A model generated the notes under the pieces. It was not told the DNA's origin. It searched no databases and saw nothing but the letters and a program-made list of their open reading frames with translations. Shown here piece by piece: positions 12,801 through 23,054 of a stretch of 64,000 nucleotides of DNA. The position numbers and the translations under genes were made by a program. Numbering within the stretch: position 1 is the stretch's first letter; each line of letters starts with the position of its first letter. The DNA comes from Lepiota brunneoincarnata (Eukaryota > Basidiomycota > Agaricomycetes > Agaricales > Agaricaceae): the NCBI GenBank assembly GCA_023014365.1, contig JAEBUN010000021.1, forward strand, positions 372,001-436,000. Direction: 5' to 3'.

Positions 12801-13926
12801 AGTGGAAGATGACCAGCAGCTCTATGCGCCCGAGCACATGTTTTCGTTGTCCGAGAATAGCGCGAACAAGCTGTTGAGGACGAATATGTTGGATTTGATT
12901 AGACATACGGAGGGACATTTAGTCAGGGTTTATCCGAGGGGGACGAGGATGAGGAGTACGAATTTTGTGCCGCATAGGTACTGGAGTGCGGGTGCGCAGT
13001 TGGTTGCAATTAATTGGCAGACTTTTGGTGTGTTGTTCATTTTTCATTTTTTTTCGAACCCTGAGCTAACTCGTGTGTAGATTTGGGATATATCATTAAC
13101 CACGCCATGTTCCAGCGTAACGCGCGATGTGGGTATGTTCTCAAACCGCCACCGCTCCGACACCCTTCCGCGCCAGAGTACAGTCTCGAGAAATGGAGAA
13201 AGACAAGTCGTGTGTTGAGCGTTGTTGTAATATCGGCACAGCAGTTGCCGAGGGTAAAGGTGAAAGATGGGAGTGGGCATGAGGTAGATGTTTCTGAGCG
13301 AGATGAACGAGAGGTGAAGGAGACGGCAAGGGAAGGGAAGGAGGGAAAGGAAGGGAAAGGGAGTGGTGGGGAGGGGAAAGAGAAGGGTGGTGCGAGTGTG
13401 GATCCGTACGTTGAAGTCTCCTTGCATATACCGGAATGGACCTACTGCACTTCGCCTGCCCTTCCTACCTCCCCTACTACTGCCAATTCGCCGTCCAATA
13501 ACAGCAACAACAACAATGTCAACATGGAGCCGTTGCGGTTCACGACTTCACAACCCAAGACTATCACGCATCGTACGCATGTAGTCAAGAATAACGGGTT
13601 CAACCCTGTTTGGAATCAAAACCTGCGTATTCCGTTTGATTGTGTGAGTATGCCGGGGATGTTGGAGCTTATTTTCGTGAGGTTTGTGGTGAGGCAGGAG
13701 GGTCTCAAGGAGGAGGCGGAGCCGTTGGCGGTGTGTTGTGTTTCGTTGGGGGAGTTGCAGCAAGGTGAGTTTCTCCTCTGTTTCTTGTCCCCTCCCCGAC
13801 AGTCGTTAATGTGTCTTTGTGTTTGTATTTTTATTTTTTGAAGGGTATCGACATTTGCCGTTGCATGACGCACAGCTATCGCAGTATTTGTTTTCGACAT
13901 TGTTCGTCAAGATTAATGTAATGTAG
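9808..13926 (+). CDS. Phosphoinositide-specific phospholipase C, 7 exons
   Basis: Exons: 9808-10204, 10257-10642, 10699-10866, 10920-11541, 11603-13027, 13081-13764 and 13844-13926, giving 1254 aa in phase throughout. The enzyme hydrolyses PIP2 to diacylglycerol and IP3 at the plasma membrane. Domains in order: PH-like (about 95-205, [16 protein letters not shown]), EF-hand-like region (about 225-330), catalytic X box (about 455-640, with [18 protein letters not shown] and [10 protein letters not shown] carrying the active-site His, Glu/Asp and second His), a linker of about 290 residues, Y box (about 935-1025, [10 protein letters not shown] and GYVLKP) and C2 (about 1040-1250). The linker and the C2 insertions are low-complexity Ser/Thr/Pro/Ala, with a run of Thr codons near 12250-12295. 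The first in-frame ATG was chosen as start. A scrambled partial copy lies downstream (14250-14740). Confidence 0.9.
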
Positions 13927-14249
13927 ATGCATTTTGGGATCTTGGGATGGCCTTCGTTCGTTTTTTTAATGTGTATTAATATGTAGAAGTGTAAATTATT
14001 AGGGTGGTGGGCTTGAGATATTCCCGTAGAAAATTTTATTCCGTGGAGCACGTCTTTCATTTCCTCATCACGGAAGCAGTAGCATAAGCACCAGCACATA
14101 GACTGAGCCATGAATGGGGCGGGTCCGGGTAATGTGTGGGTGCATGCTATGTACAATAGAGGAGTGCGTGGGCTGGCGACATATCTCGGGGCCAGGAGTT
14201 TGAATGAGCACTGCTTCTGTTGCGCGGCGTGTCATCACCCATCACCAGC
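13927..14249. other. 3' flank of the phospholipase C gene
   Basis: No gene is seen. Confidence 0.35.
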
Positions 14250-14740
14250 CCTCCTCTCCCTCCTCCCCTCTGCCATCTACACCACCGCCGCGACCGTCTA
14301 GGGTCTGGGCATTTTGACTCCGTCCCTACCGGCTCCCACGGCAGAACCTCAATGCGTCCCTTACACCCGACTCCTCACCCATCCTTTTGGGGCCAATGAG
14401 GACAACAGTGGCGTGGGCCCTTCAAAACAACGCTAGGTATCCCTAGGTCGCTCCGGCAGCATTACTTTCATCTCCTTCCATATCACTGTCCAACCAACTC
14501 CCCACAGCAGCCAGTCCTACCGCACTCGCATCCTTATCTGCTGATTAGAGTAGTTGATCGCTCTTCAGCAAGGTGCACAGTCATCGCAGCGCATTTTTTT
14601 CGAAGTTATTCGTCTAGTTCAACGATCGACACCCAACTAACGCATTTTGACTTCCGGTGATCGTTTTGCTGGATCATCCACCGCCGGAGGTTACATTTGT
14701 ACCTTGCTAGACGGGGGGTCGTTAATGAGATATTGAGCCG
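14250..14740 (+). pseudogene. Scrambled relic of the phospholipase C gene
   Basis: Four short blocks match the upstream gene, but not in gene order. About 14250-14395 matches about 11025-11165 (the CATTTTGACTCCGT and TACACCCGAC region). About 14450-14520 matches the X-box exon end and following intron (about 11515-11602). About 14565-14620 matches the last exon (about 13844-13915). About 14670-14730 matches X-box sequence at about 11395-11445 (GTCGAAGGTTACAT compared with GCCGGAGGTTACAT). No frame is open. It is a decayed tandem duplicate with internal deletions and one rearrangement. Confidence 0.6.
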
Positions 14741-15346
14741 AGTGTCTAATATCACAATGCTGTCAATACAAACCACTGGGTAGTACACAACACGGGAATT
14801 GCACAGTTAATTTTCTACCCCGCCAAAGACGTCGGGTGTCTTATGTCCGAGACCCCTTCGAGCCTTGGGCTTCTCGCGAAGTTGCTCGTTCAGGAATCGC
14901 GCGCCTGGTATGACAAATGTTTGCATGCTCCTAGACTAGGGAGTAGTTCGGATCTCACCTAGAAGGAATTTTCTGATCAACGCGCTCATGGGTTGACCAT
15001 TCTCAGCAGTAACGATGACTTTCTTATCCTTCAAATCGACGTAGCCGACCCAGGAACTCCAATGCCGTGATTACATATTAGCGAACGCTGGTACACAAAA
15101 CCACCTCCTTGTCGACCAGGACGGGTTCGATGTCTGACTTCTGCAGCTGCTTGGATTCTTCTAGCAGCCATATACCGAGAATACGCTGGCTGGCCGGCTT
15201 GCTGTTATCTCCACGAGGTTACAATGGCGCTCGTTAAAAACCACCCATGGGCTAATGCTACAAGTATGATGATATACAGACCAAGACGAAAGATAGTTAC
15301 GAGTTCTCGAACGTCAAAATTCGGAGGGCACCCCTCACCCAACCAT
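14741..15346. other. Intergenic
   Basis: No gene is seen. It is the 3' side of the minus-strand orphan gene that follows. Confidence 0.35.
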
Positions 15347-15895
15347 CTATTTCGCCTGCAAACGACCCACAAGGCCCACCAGCTGCATGAAATCACGATG
15401 CGCAACATCATCATGGGTGGCATTGTGCCATGGAGCGAGGGTTTTGATATCCTGGCCACCCTTCTCCCTCTCTCCATACCTCCAATGAGGCCCGACCGCT
15501 CCAATCCAGTAAACCTTGTCCACAGCAGGACCTGGGCAGACCACGTTCGTCTTTGCAAAGGCAGCATTCGTCTCAAACCTGATCCTTTGCATGAGTGCCT
15601 CCTTTTCTGATCCCCAGTGCTCCGAGTCCTTGACAATGAGAACAAGAACGGCTCTAAGCGTAAAAGGTGTAATTTTCATCTTGGATATTTTGACCATCAA
15701 CTCTGGGGAGGAGGCTTGCGACCTGGGATTCACTGAGCGGCGCCGTGGAGTGATGAGATAGTGTTGGTTGGCAGGGAACAGGTCCGTGAGTATGGACATC
15801 CACAGTCCGGGCCAGATTCCTTGGCATGGATGGGCAGTGTATTGTTTCAGCAAGGTCTGTGTGACAGTGTTGAAGGGCATAAGGGCCCTTTTCAT
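15347..15895 (-). CDS. Orphan protein of a multicopy family (copy A), 182 aa
   Basis: The frame is uninterrupted. I do not recognise a characterised domain. The signature is the C-terminal block KVYWIGAVGPHWRYGE followed by APWHNATHDD and DFMQLVGLV. Such proteins recur in mushroom genomes without assigned function. Three other copies lie within 4 kb: B (16415-17286), C (17383-17740) and D (19055-19270). Copy A keeps normal CpG content while B and C are CpG-poor. An upstream exon is possible: the region 15896-16010 contains GTGAGTTAT and a downstream AG, and is conserved in copy D. The true start may therefore lie further upstream; I could not find a junction that keeps frame. Confidence 0.6.
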   Translation of the reverse strand: MKRALMPFNTVTQTLLKQYTAHPCQGIWPGLWMSILTDLFPANQHYLITPRRRSVNPRSQASSPELMVKISKMKITPFTLRAVLVLIVKDSEHWGSEKEALMQRIRFETNAAFAKTNVVCPGPAVDKVYWIGAVGPHWRYGEREKGGQDIKTLAPWHNATHDDVAHRDFMQLVGLVGRLQAK

Positions 15896-16414
15896 TATGA
15901 GATCAGTCTATTGAAGTGTGCCTTTTTGAGGGATAACTCACAACAATTTGTGCAGGGATGTAGAGAGTAGTGATGAGCGTGACAACAGACTCTGGTTCTG
16001 AGACATGTCAACAAGTTCACATACTCCTAACTAGGGATGATTGGTGTACACATAGCTGCCCATCGCATGTTGAAGTATTCGTCATAAATAACTGATGACG
16101 TATGTGACTTAGGATGTTGAGTGCCTTTGTCCATCTTTCTTTCTCTTTCCACCCTTGCTCTTCTGTATATGCATATATTCTACACCAAAAACTTCAATAA
16201 TACACCTGCCATTGCAGGCTAACCCTAGAGGTGAGCACTGCCTGACAATAGGGCAACCACTGCCCTGACCAAGCTGACAAGTTACTTCCCATTGCATCAG
16301 GACACATATCCTGCCCTAATCATACACAATTACTTTTATATTTGTTCACATCAAACATGTGAGTTGGATCACATAGATAATTATTTATCTGATCCTGGTG
16401 TGAAATCAGCTACT
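15896..16414. other. Upstream region of copy A
   Basis: It contains sequence shared with copy D at 19170-19270 (possible 5' exon, intron and leader of the family). The rest shows nothing recognisable. Confidence 0.35.
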
Positions 16415-17286
16415 ATGCCATTTGATAATGTCATCTGTGTCTTAATGCGGCACTACACTAGAAGCCCACCATCTATGGAGCACCAATGGTACCCGGACTG
16501 GTCCCACATCTTGACAGCATTGTTCCCTTCAAATCAGGCCTACATAGTGTTGAACTGAGTAGAGTCAATAGTATCAGTGACACACTGATCACTAGTCACT
16601 AGCTCGAGTTAATCAACAATCACTGATGTATTCACACGTTGTTAATAATAGTGTGATTTGATAAGCCCACTGATTCGGTCAGGTGTAAAGGTTCTTCATA
16701 TGTAACTCCCCTTCACATAATAGGATTTGGCTAGTCTAAGGTCCCATCCTGTCAAAATGGACACAAGGCATGAAACTTGGTGTCCACTAATTGACATCCC
16801 CAAGGGATGGGTGTACATAACAACTAATTACTTATATATCATAATTCGTTACTAACTAATAAGTGATCTGTCACTTTATTTAACACATAGTACATCCTCA
16901 GTCCAATAAACCACTTTGAGCATGGTGGCCAGACTCACATACCCAACTTTGCCATTCAGGTTCCAAGGATGATGAGATCACACATATCTCTTCCAATGAG
17001 GACTGTCCTCATTGTTGAAGTCAAGAGATCATACCGCTAGCCATCAGGAAAGCAGGACCTAATGCAGCAAATTAGGGCCCAAGCAGATGCAACATTTGCA
17101 GCCAAAGAGAACCCTGCAGTGAAGAAGGTTTACTGGATTGGAGCAATAGGGCCACACTGGAGATTTGGTGAAAAAGATGATGGTGACCAGGGGCCCAGGG
17201 CACTGATACCTTGGCATAATGCTTTACATACTAAAGCTTCCTATAGGGATTTTCTGGAGCTGGTGCATCTTATTTCTCAGCTATGA
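16415..17286 (+). pseudogene. Orphan family copy B, interrupted
   Basis: The N-terminal part (MPFDNVICVLMRHYT and SHILTALFPSNQAYIV) ends at a stop at about 16556. The C-terminal part resumes at about 16955, has an in-frame stop near 17038, and then runs open from 17062 to 17286 with VYWIGAIGPHWRFGEKDD. A probable solo LTR (16684-16954) splits the middle. It is divergent from copy A and poor in CpG, in keeping with decay by CpG transition. Confidence 0.65.
16684..16954. repeat. Probable solo LTR inside copy B
   Basis: The segment begins TGTAAAGGTTCTTC and ends CCA. It is flanked by GTCAGG (16678-16683) and TTCAGG (16955-16960), a target duplication with one mismatch. Sequence homologous to copy A resumes right after the second repeat. 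Its first bases resemble the LTR start at 38328 (TGTAAAACGAGTTCTTC), so it may be a distant relative. Confidence 0.45.
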
Positions 17287-17382
17287 TAAATGCAATCCAC
17301 TATTCCCCACCACATTTTTAAACATTATTCTATACATACATATATGACTATTCAAACTAGACCTAGACTATATTCATTAGAG

Positions 17383-17740
17383 TCATTGAAAGGGTGGTTG
17401 TTGGAGTGTTATGGTTGGCAATTGCACAAGGACCTCCTTCCCCAATTCCTGGTGCTGGCCCCTGACACCAAGGATAAGAGCAGTTCTAAGTATAAAAGGT
17501 ACAATTGTTGCCTTGGAAATTTTGATGATCAATTCTGGGGAGTAGGTTCGCAACTTGGGTCTTCCACTGGACTCCTTCACTGCATGATACAATGGAGTGG
17601 TGACATAGCATTGGGCAAAAGGGAACAAGACTGGCAGTATGCTGACCCACACTCCAATCTAGAGCTCGTTCCTGTGTGGTGTACTGCTTCAGTAAAGTGC
17701 ACATGGTAGCATCAAATGGAATGATGGCCCCTTCTATTGT
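17383..17740 (-). pseudogene. Orphan family copy C, truncated
   Basis: Overlapping minus-strand frames match the N-terminal half of copy A (MCTLLKQYTTQE, then WVSILPVLFPFAQCYVTTP, then YSPELIIKISKATIVPF). Frame changes fall between the blocks. The conserved WIGAVGPHW half is missing; the copy breaks off near 17383. Confidence 0.6.
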
Positions 17741-18113
17741 GGGATCAGATCAGGTGAGTGTGTTCGCTGGAGGAGTCACTCACAATACTCTGTGCGGGAA
17801 AAGCATGCTCTACAGCATAAAAACTCTACGAGAATATTTCAAGTGCACTATTGTAATCCATGCATCTACATTAATACACAATTAAAACAAAGGAGCCATC
17901 CAAGATCCCAAAATCCATTTACATTGAACTGGATGAACAACGTCGAAAAAAAAAGGTTAGTGTTATCATGTATTATCAAGCTAGTCATGCCATGTCGGAT
18001 GACAAAATGAAACATTGAGTTATTGTGAGGGCATGAAAGCGCCATGGATGTGGGACCCTTAAATTAACAATGCCAAAATTAACGGCGCTGAAACAATGGA
18101 CCACATCCTCAAG
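17741..18113. other. Intergenic, holds the ancestral 3' end of the KNH gene
   Basis: Bases 18059-18113 read, in a shifted frame, as a hydrophobic tail of the neighbouring KNH-type gene. Otherwise nothing is recognised. Confidence 0.4.
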
Positions 18114-18827
18114 TTATGGACGGACCAAGCAGCACTGGTCGGAGCTGACGCAGGTGCTGCAGTACCCCCCTGACTGGGTGTCTGTGACACGACTTTGAGT
18201 CCCTGAAATTGGAATAGGCGTGTTTATAAAGGTCGAAGAGGCAGTACGTTCTGCCACCGAAGTGATAACAAAGGCAGGACTCGCATTCCCAGAGTTGCCG
18301 ATCACTAACAACACGGTAGCGAACACCTGTCCATCACTGAAAATATGAGCTACTCACAGACGATGATGTAGTCATCGCGGTCAGGGACGTCAGGGACGGT
18401 AATAGTTATCTTTCCGTCTCGAAGTTTAAAGCCCTGGGCCAGAGGATGCTCTATAAGAGAGAAATAATAGTAAGAAGGGAAAGGAGCACTCAGAGACGAA
18501 TGACGGCGGGTCCTTGGGACATACTCGCTTCGAGGTTTAAACTACTGTTCTCCAGATGACCAAGAATAATCTGGCCATTTGGACTGGTGAGTCGCGAATC
18601 CGGGGGAAGATCCGAAGTATCCCTAAAAAACGCTCTGAACAAACACGGGACACCGTGAAAAAGAGCATCTCGACTCACCACATCGCGGTCTCCTTTGTAC
18701 CCACAACCCATACGGTGCCATTTCGGGGATTGGTGATATGGGGGCTAAAGACGTCTCGCCCAGAAAGCGGGAAACCCAATACGATGGAGAGCAGAAGAGA
18801 TAAGTAAAGGACTGTTATAGCGAGCAT
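18114..18827 (-). CDS. Kre9/KNH-like secreted protein, 4 exons
   Basis: Exons (minus strand): 18827-18679, 18622-18525, 18450-18358 and 18304-18114, giving 176 aa in phase. A signal peptide (MLAITVLYLSLLLSIVLGFP) precedes a KNH-type beta domain with the usual motifs: SPHITNPRNGTVWVVG, MWDTSDLPP, NGQIILGHLEN, HPLAQGFKLRDGKITITVP and GNSGNASPAFVIT. Members of this family are secreted, often GPI-anchored, and linked to beta-glucan cell wall assembly in yeasts. Here the last exon leaves the family frame at a run of six C on the plus strand (about 18165-18170) and stops at 18114. One base fewer would continue through an Ala/Ser/Pro-rich stretch to a hydrophobic tail ending at 18059. This is either a recent frameshift or a sequencing error. 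Confidence 0.7.
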
Positions 18828-19965
18828 CACAACTGATGGTGAGCGAGGTGTCGACGTGGACCGTGGTGGGAGACCGACGTCGAAGATCGTATGTTCGGAA
18901 CCCCCCTCAATATATTCAGCAATCTAATATCATGTAACAGGGAAGTTCCAGGACAGATGTGAGTGTCAGGTGCGCTTCACTCGAATGGTGATAAGAGTGT
19001 CTTTTTTCGTGGGCAGATGCTGAGGCGGGGTACTTCTCGGCATGGATGAGTGGTTGGTGTATCGTTTCAGTAAAGTGTGTATGACGGTATTAAAGGACAT
19101 AAGGGCTCTTTTCATTTTGGGATTAGTCCAGCAGAAGCGCGCCTGTTTGAGGGGTAACTCACAATACTTTGTGCAGGATGTAGATAGTGGTTATCGAAAA
19201 CAATGACTTGTTATATGACAGACTCTGGCTCTGGGAAATGTCACCGGCTCACGTGCTCCTGTATCATGCGTCCACGCATCATTAACATTATTGGCATCAT
19301 GGCGCCGGGTAACATAAATTATAAATTATAAATTACTAGCGATGTAGAATGACAGAACTCAATACTGTGTATGCTGGGAGAGAGGGGCGGGGGTTTCTTC
19401 GAGCCCCGTTGACCCTGGGTGGTGAAATCGAGGGCGGAGGAGGAGGCACGGTCGGGTCACCCGGAACCGTGCACCTCTCAACTGCACCTGTATCGAGTCC
19501 TGCAGCGGGGAAGTGAGGAAAGTAAGGATGTAAAAATGGTATGGGTGGGTGTGTTTCGAAATGGATGCTAGATATTGCGTGGTATCCGCACGAAATTGAA
19601 GGCTGGCAAGCGAGGGAGGAGGGAATGTACTACAAAGGTAAAATTTCGCGTACTAACTTACGAGTGGTGTGAACTTGTCACGTGTCCGCCTTGCGCAAGA
19701 GCTCATCCCTCGCCAGATGCCCCGCTCTGAGGAGTCGGTGTAATTCGCGAAAGTACTGCGGCGGACCGCAATGGGCCTGCTCCTCTCACAGGGTCACACA
19801 GATGCACCAAACAGGGATGGCATCATTTATTATTAGTTAACTCAGGAGGTATGACCAATGTTGCCGAGGTAAGCCTTTCTACTAACGGCGTTTCTCTCAT
19901 GCCGCCCTTGCCATCACGAGGCTTCTCTCGCTCGAGCAGATAATATATAATCAAGCCGCTGCAGG
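18828..19965. other. Intergenic around copy D
   Basis: Apart from copy D it contains an AT-rich direct repeat (about 19315-19335) and no gene. A TATA-like TAATATATAA sits at 19941-19950, before the FMO gene. Confidence 0.35.
19055..19270 (-). pseudogene. Orphan family copy D, 5' fragment
   Basis: It matches the upstream region and first codons of copy A (MKRALMSFNTVIHTLLKRYT), including the putative 5' intron and leader (CAGACTCTGGCTCTGGGAAATG). It breaks off after about 22 codons. Confidence 0.5.
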
Positions 19966-22423
19966 ATGTGTCAAAGCATTGTGCCATCCATGCCTACAAC
20001 CAGGTCCACCACGATACAGCTCCCAGATGCCCCTCTACCCACACTCACCCGCCTAAATGCCACTCTCCCACCAGACATTGACGCAGTCAAGGTTGCGCAG
20101 GACTGGTTCTCTACTTTCTCTGTCGCAATCGAGTCTAAGGATGCACGGGCCCTGTCTGAGCTTCTCTTGCCCAACTCCTTCTGGCGTGACATCCTTGCGC
20201 TCACATGGGAGTTCCGCACATTCTGCGGGCAGGACAAGATCGTCCAGTTCCTGGGGGATAGGTTACCCATCGCCAAGATGCAGCAGATCAAGCTCAGGCA
20301 CGATTTTCTCGGACTCCAGCAACCATATCCTGACCTTGCTTGGATCAATGCCTTCTTCGATTTTGAGACGTGCATCGGCACCGGTTCCGGAATCGTGAGA
20401 CTGGTCCCCACGCAAGACGGGAAGTGGAAGGCGCACGTCGTGTTCACGAATCTGGAGGACTTGAAGGGCTTCCCAGAGAAGATCGGCCCGTTGCGGGACC
20501 CGGAACGCAATCACAGGATGTGGGCGCAACAAAGACAGAAAGAAGCCGAATTCGAGGACAAGGATCCGGCGGTATTGATCATTGGTGCAGGTCAAAGTGG
20601 GGTTATCCTATCCGCTCGCTTAAAGGCCATGGGGGTTTCTGCTTTGATGGTGGACAGAAGCGCCCGGATTGGGGGTTGCTGGTGGGATAGGTATGAGGTG
20701 CTCTCTTTGCATAGTCCTGTCTGTACGTGCTCCAGTTGCCACCCTTGCGTGTGGCAGGGTATTGATTTTTGATGCCATAGGGTACGACCATATGCCATAT
20801 ATGCCGTACGTTTGTCTTTGCAGTATGCGTTTGCACGCCTTCACCGCTATCACACAAAAGCTTTCCATCAACGTGGCCCATGTTTAGTCCAGGATTGAAG
20901 CTTGCTAGCTGGCTCGAACACTATTCTGAAGCGATGGAACTCCCTGTCTGGACATCAACAAATATTTTGCACGCGTCTCAGGATAAGAATAATAAATGGC
21001 ACGTCAAACTTAGGCGCAGCGACGGAACGGAACGCACGCTGGTTGTCAACCACCTGGTCTTTGCAACTGGCTTTGTTGGTGCTCCCTCTGAGTTGCCCGA
21101 ATATCCTGGTCATGTAAGCGAACTGAGATTTTCGTCGGAATGGAGTTGGGTCTCACGATAGCATAGGACAAGTTCAAGGGCCAGATTCTCCACTCAACGC
21201 AATATCATCGGGCGTTAGATCATGCCGGAAAGAAGGTCGTGATCGTTGGCGCCTGTACATCCGGTAAGATTCCACTCCTACCCAGTGTGCTCGATCCAAC
21301 CTCTCCACAGCTCATGACATTGCGGAAGACTGTTACTACAATGGAGTTGGTATGTAGGCTCTACATTCAGACTCAGTGACTTGATGATCCTCATATCCAC
21401 TCTGATGTCACAATAATTCAACGCGGGCCGACCCATATCATGACGGTCAAGAATGGTTGGGAAGTCCTCTTCAAGGGTAACCTATCTGTCCTTCTCAAAA
21501 GGTGTTATTCACTGATGCTCCTGTAGGTCTCTACGACGAAGAAGGTCCACCTACAGACATTGCTGACCGGATCGGCGCATCATTCCCACTTTTTATGGCA
21601 ACCGAATTCAATCAACGCAGAATCAAACAAATTGCAGAGCTTGACAGGTTGGTCCCTGCGCTGTGAACGATGGCCGCACGTTAACCACGGTAGCGAATCA
21701 CCAGAGAGATTCTTGATGGGCTAACACGTGTCGGATTCAAATTGACGGGCGGTATCGAGGGGACCGGGTTTGCCTTGCTGGCGTTGACTAGAGGCGGCGG
21801 ATACTATCTTGGTGCGTGTTCTTGAACTCTATCACTTGGGGACTTGCACGAGAGATAATGTACTGTGATAGACACTGGCGCATGCCAGCTTATCATCGAC
21901 CGCAAGATCAAACTTTGGAGCAGGAGCACAATTTCAGAGATTACGGAGACAGGACTCAAGTTTGCAGACGGTTCAGAGCTGCCTGCAGATGTTATCATTT
22001 TTGCAACGGGGTAAGTGTGATATGGCCATTCTTTCCCCAAAATATATCGACTCACGGGATGTCTCAGTCTAGGAGATACACGGGATATCGTTCGCCAGGT
22101 ATGTGGAGATGAGATTGCAAAGAGGACAAAGCAGATCTGGGGGGTGGATTCAGAGGGTGAGGTCAGTGGCACATGGAGGGATCTTGGTGTGCCGAATATG
22201 TGGTATATGACAGGTACTCCTTACCTCTCTACTGCTGTCCTCAGCGGAGCTGAAACAAATTGCTGTAGGTGGTCTTTCTCATTGCCGATTCCACTCGAAA
22301 CATTTGGCCCTGCGTGAGCACTCAGAAAACTCCCACTTCCATTCGGTTTACTCATTTTTATTGGTAGAAATCAAGGCAATTGAGGAGGGGATTACCGTAG
22401 AGCGGTATAGCCCTCAGGAGTAA
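19966..22423 (+). CDS. FAD-dependent monooxygenase of the FMO type, 12 exons
   Basis: Exons: 19966-20722, 20781-20805, 20861-21113, 21167-21263, 21311-21349, 21405-21476, 21527-21647, 21705-21811, 21872-22010, 22068-22213, 22269-22313 and 22368-22423, giving 618 aa with phase kept at every junction. The N-terminal 180 residues resemble an NTF2/SnoaL-like fold. Then come the FAD site VLIIGAGQSG, RIGGCWWDRY, the FMO-type signature KFKGQILHSTQY, the NADP-binding segment VVIVGACTSAHDIA, and two ATG motifs (VFATGF, IFATG). Such enzymes oxygenate small nucleophilic substrates with NADPH and oxygen; the substrate is unknown. The TATA-like element at 19941-19950 is very close to the first ATG, so the ATG at 19990 may be the real start. 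The acceptor of exon 6 is TG instead of AG (21403-21404). Confidence 0.82.
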
Positions 22424-23054
22424 GAACCAGTGTATTTCATACATTGGGGAAAGATGTATATCAGAAAAGGAACCTCCCTTCGTAATCTATGGTTCGTATT
22501 CATGTCACAGCCCGATACGGATCGCACGCTATCTTGTGTTTTGGCTATATCAAGTCATACGGTGGTTTCTTTTGAGCTGAATTTTTCTTATCCACTAGCG
22601 GAGGTGTGATGGGCGTGATGCTGAGATCCAAGAATTGACGGAACCTCTTCAGGAATTTGAAGATAGTGTTCATTGTATTGTCTGATCAGGCTACAGTTTG
22701 GACTGGGAGCATGCGTAGTGCTCTCATCTCCCCCGGCTACCTTGTTCCTAGATTTCTCTTATCAACAAACGCTGCAACTCGCACCCAATTGACCTCGTTT
22801 TGGAGGCATGCAGGCCTTTACCGGTATCCGTGTTGTTTGTGTCATACTCGACTCTTGCGCAATTGGGTCAGGCTGTATCCGTAGGGGTTACATCTGCGCA
22901 AAGGCCGATGTACAGTCGTTCATGGACAATCATCACAGCTACTGCTGCCTAATAAATAATGTACACTGTCTTTTTCTTCGTTGCGTTCTTCTATTTCGTT
23001 GTGTCCTTGCCGATGTTGTATACTACACATATACGTGAACACATTACGTTTGCC
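22424..23054. other. Intergenic between convergent genes
   Basis: No gene is seen. The FMO-like gene and the membrane protein gene converge here. Confidence 0.4.
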
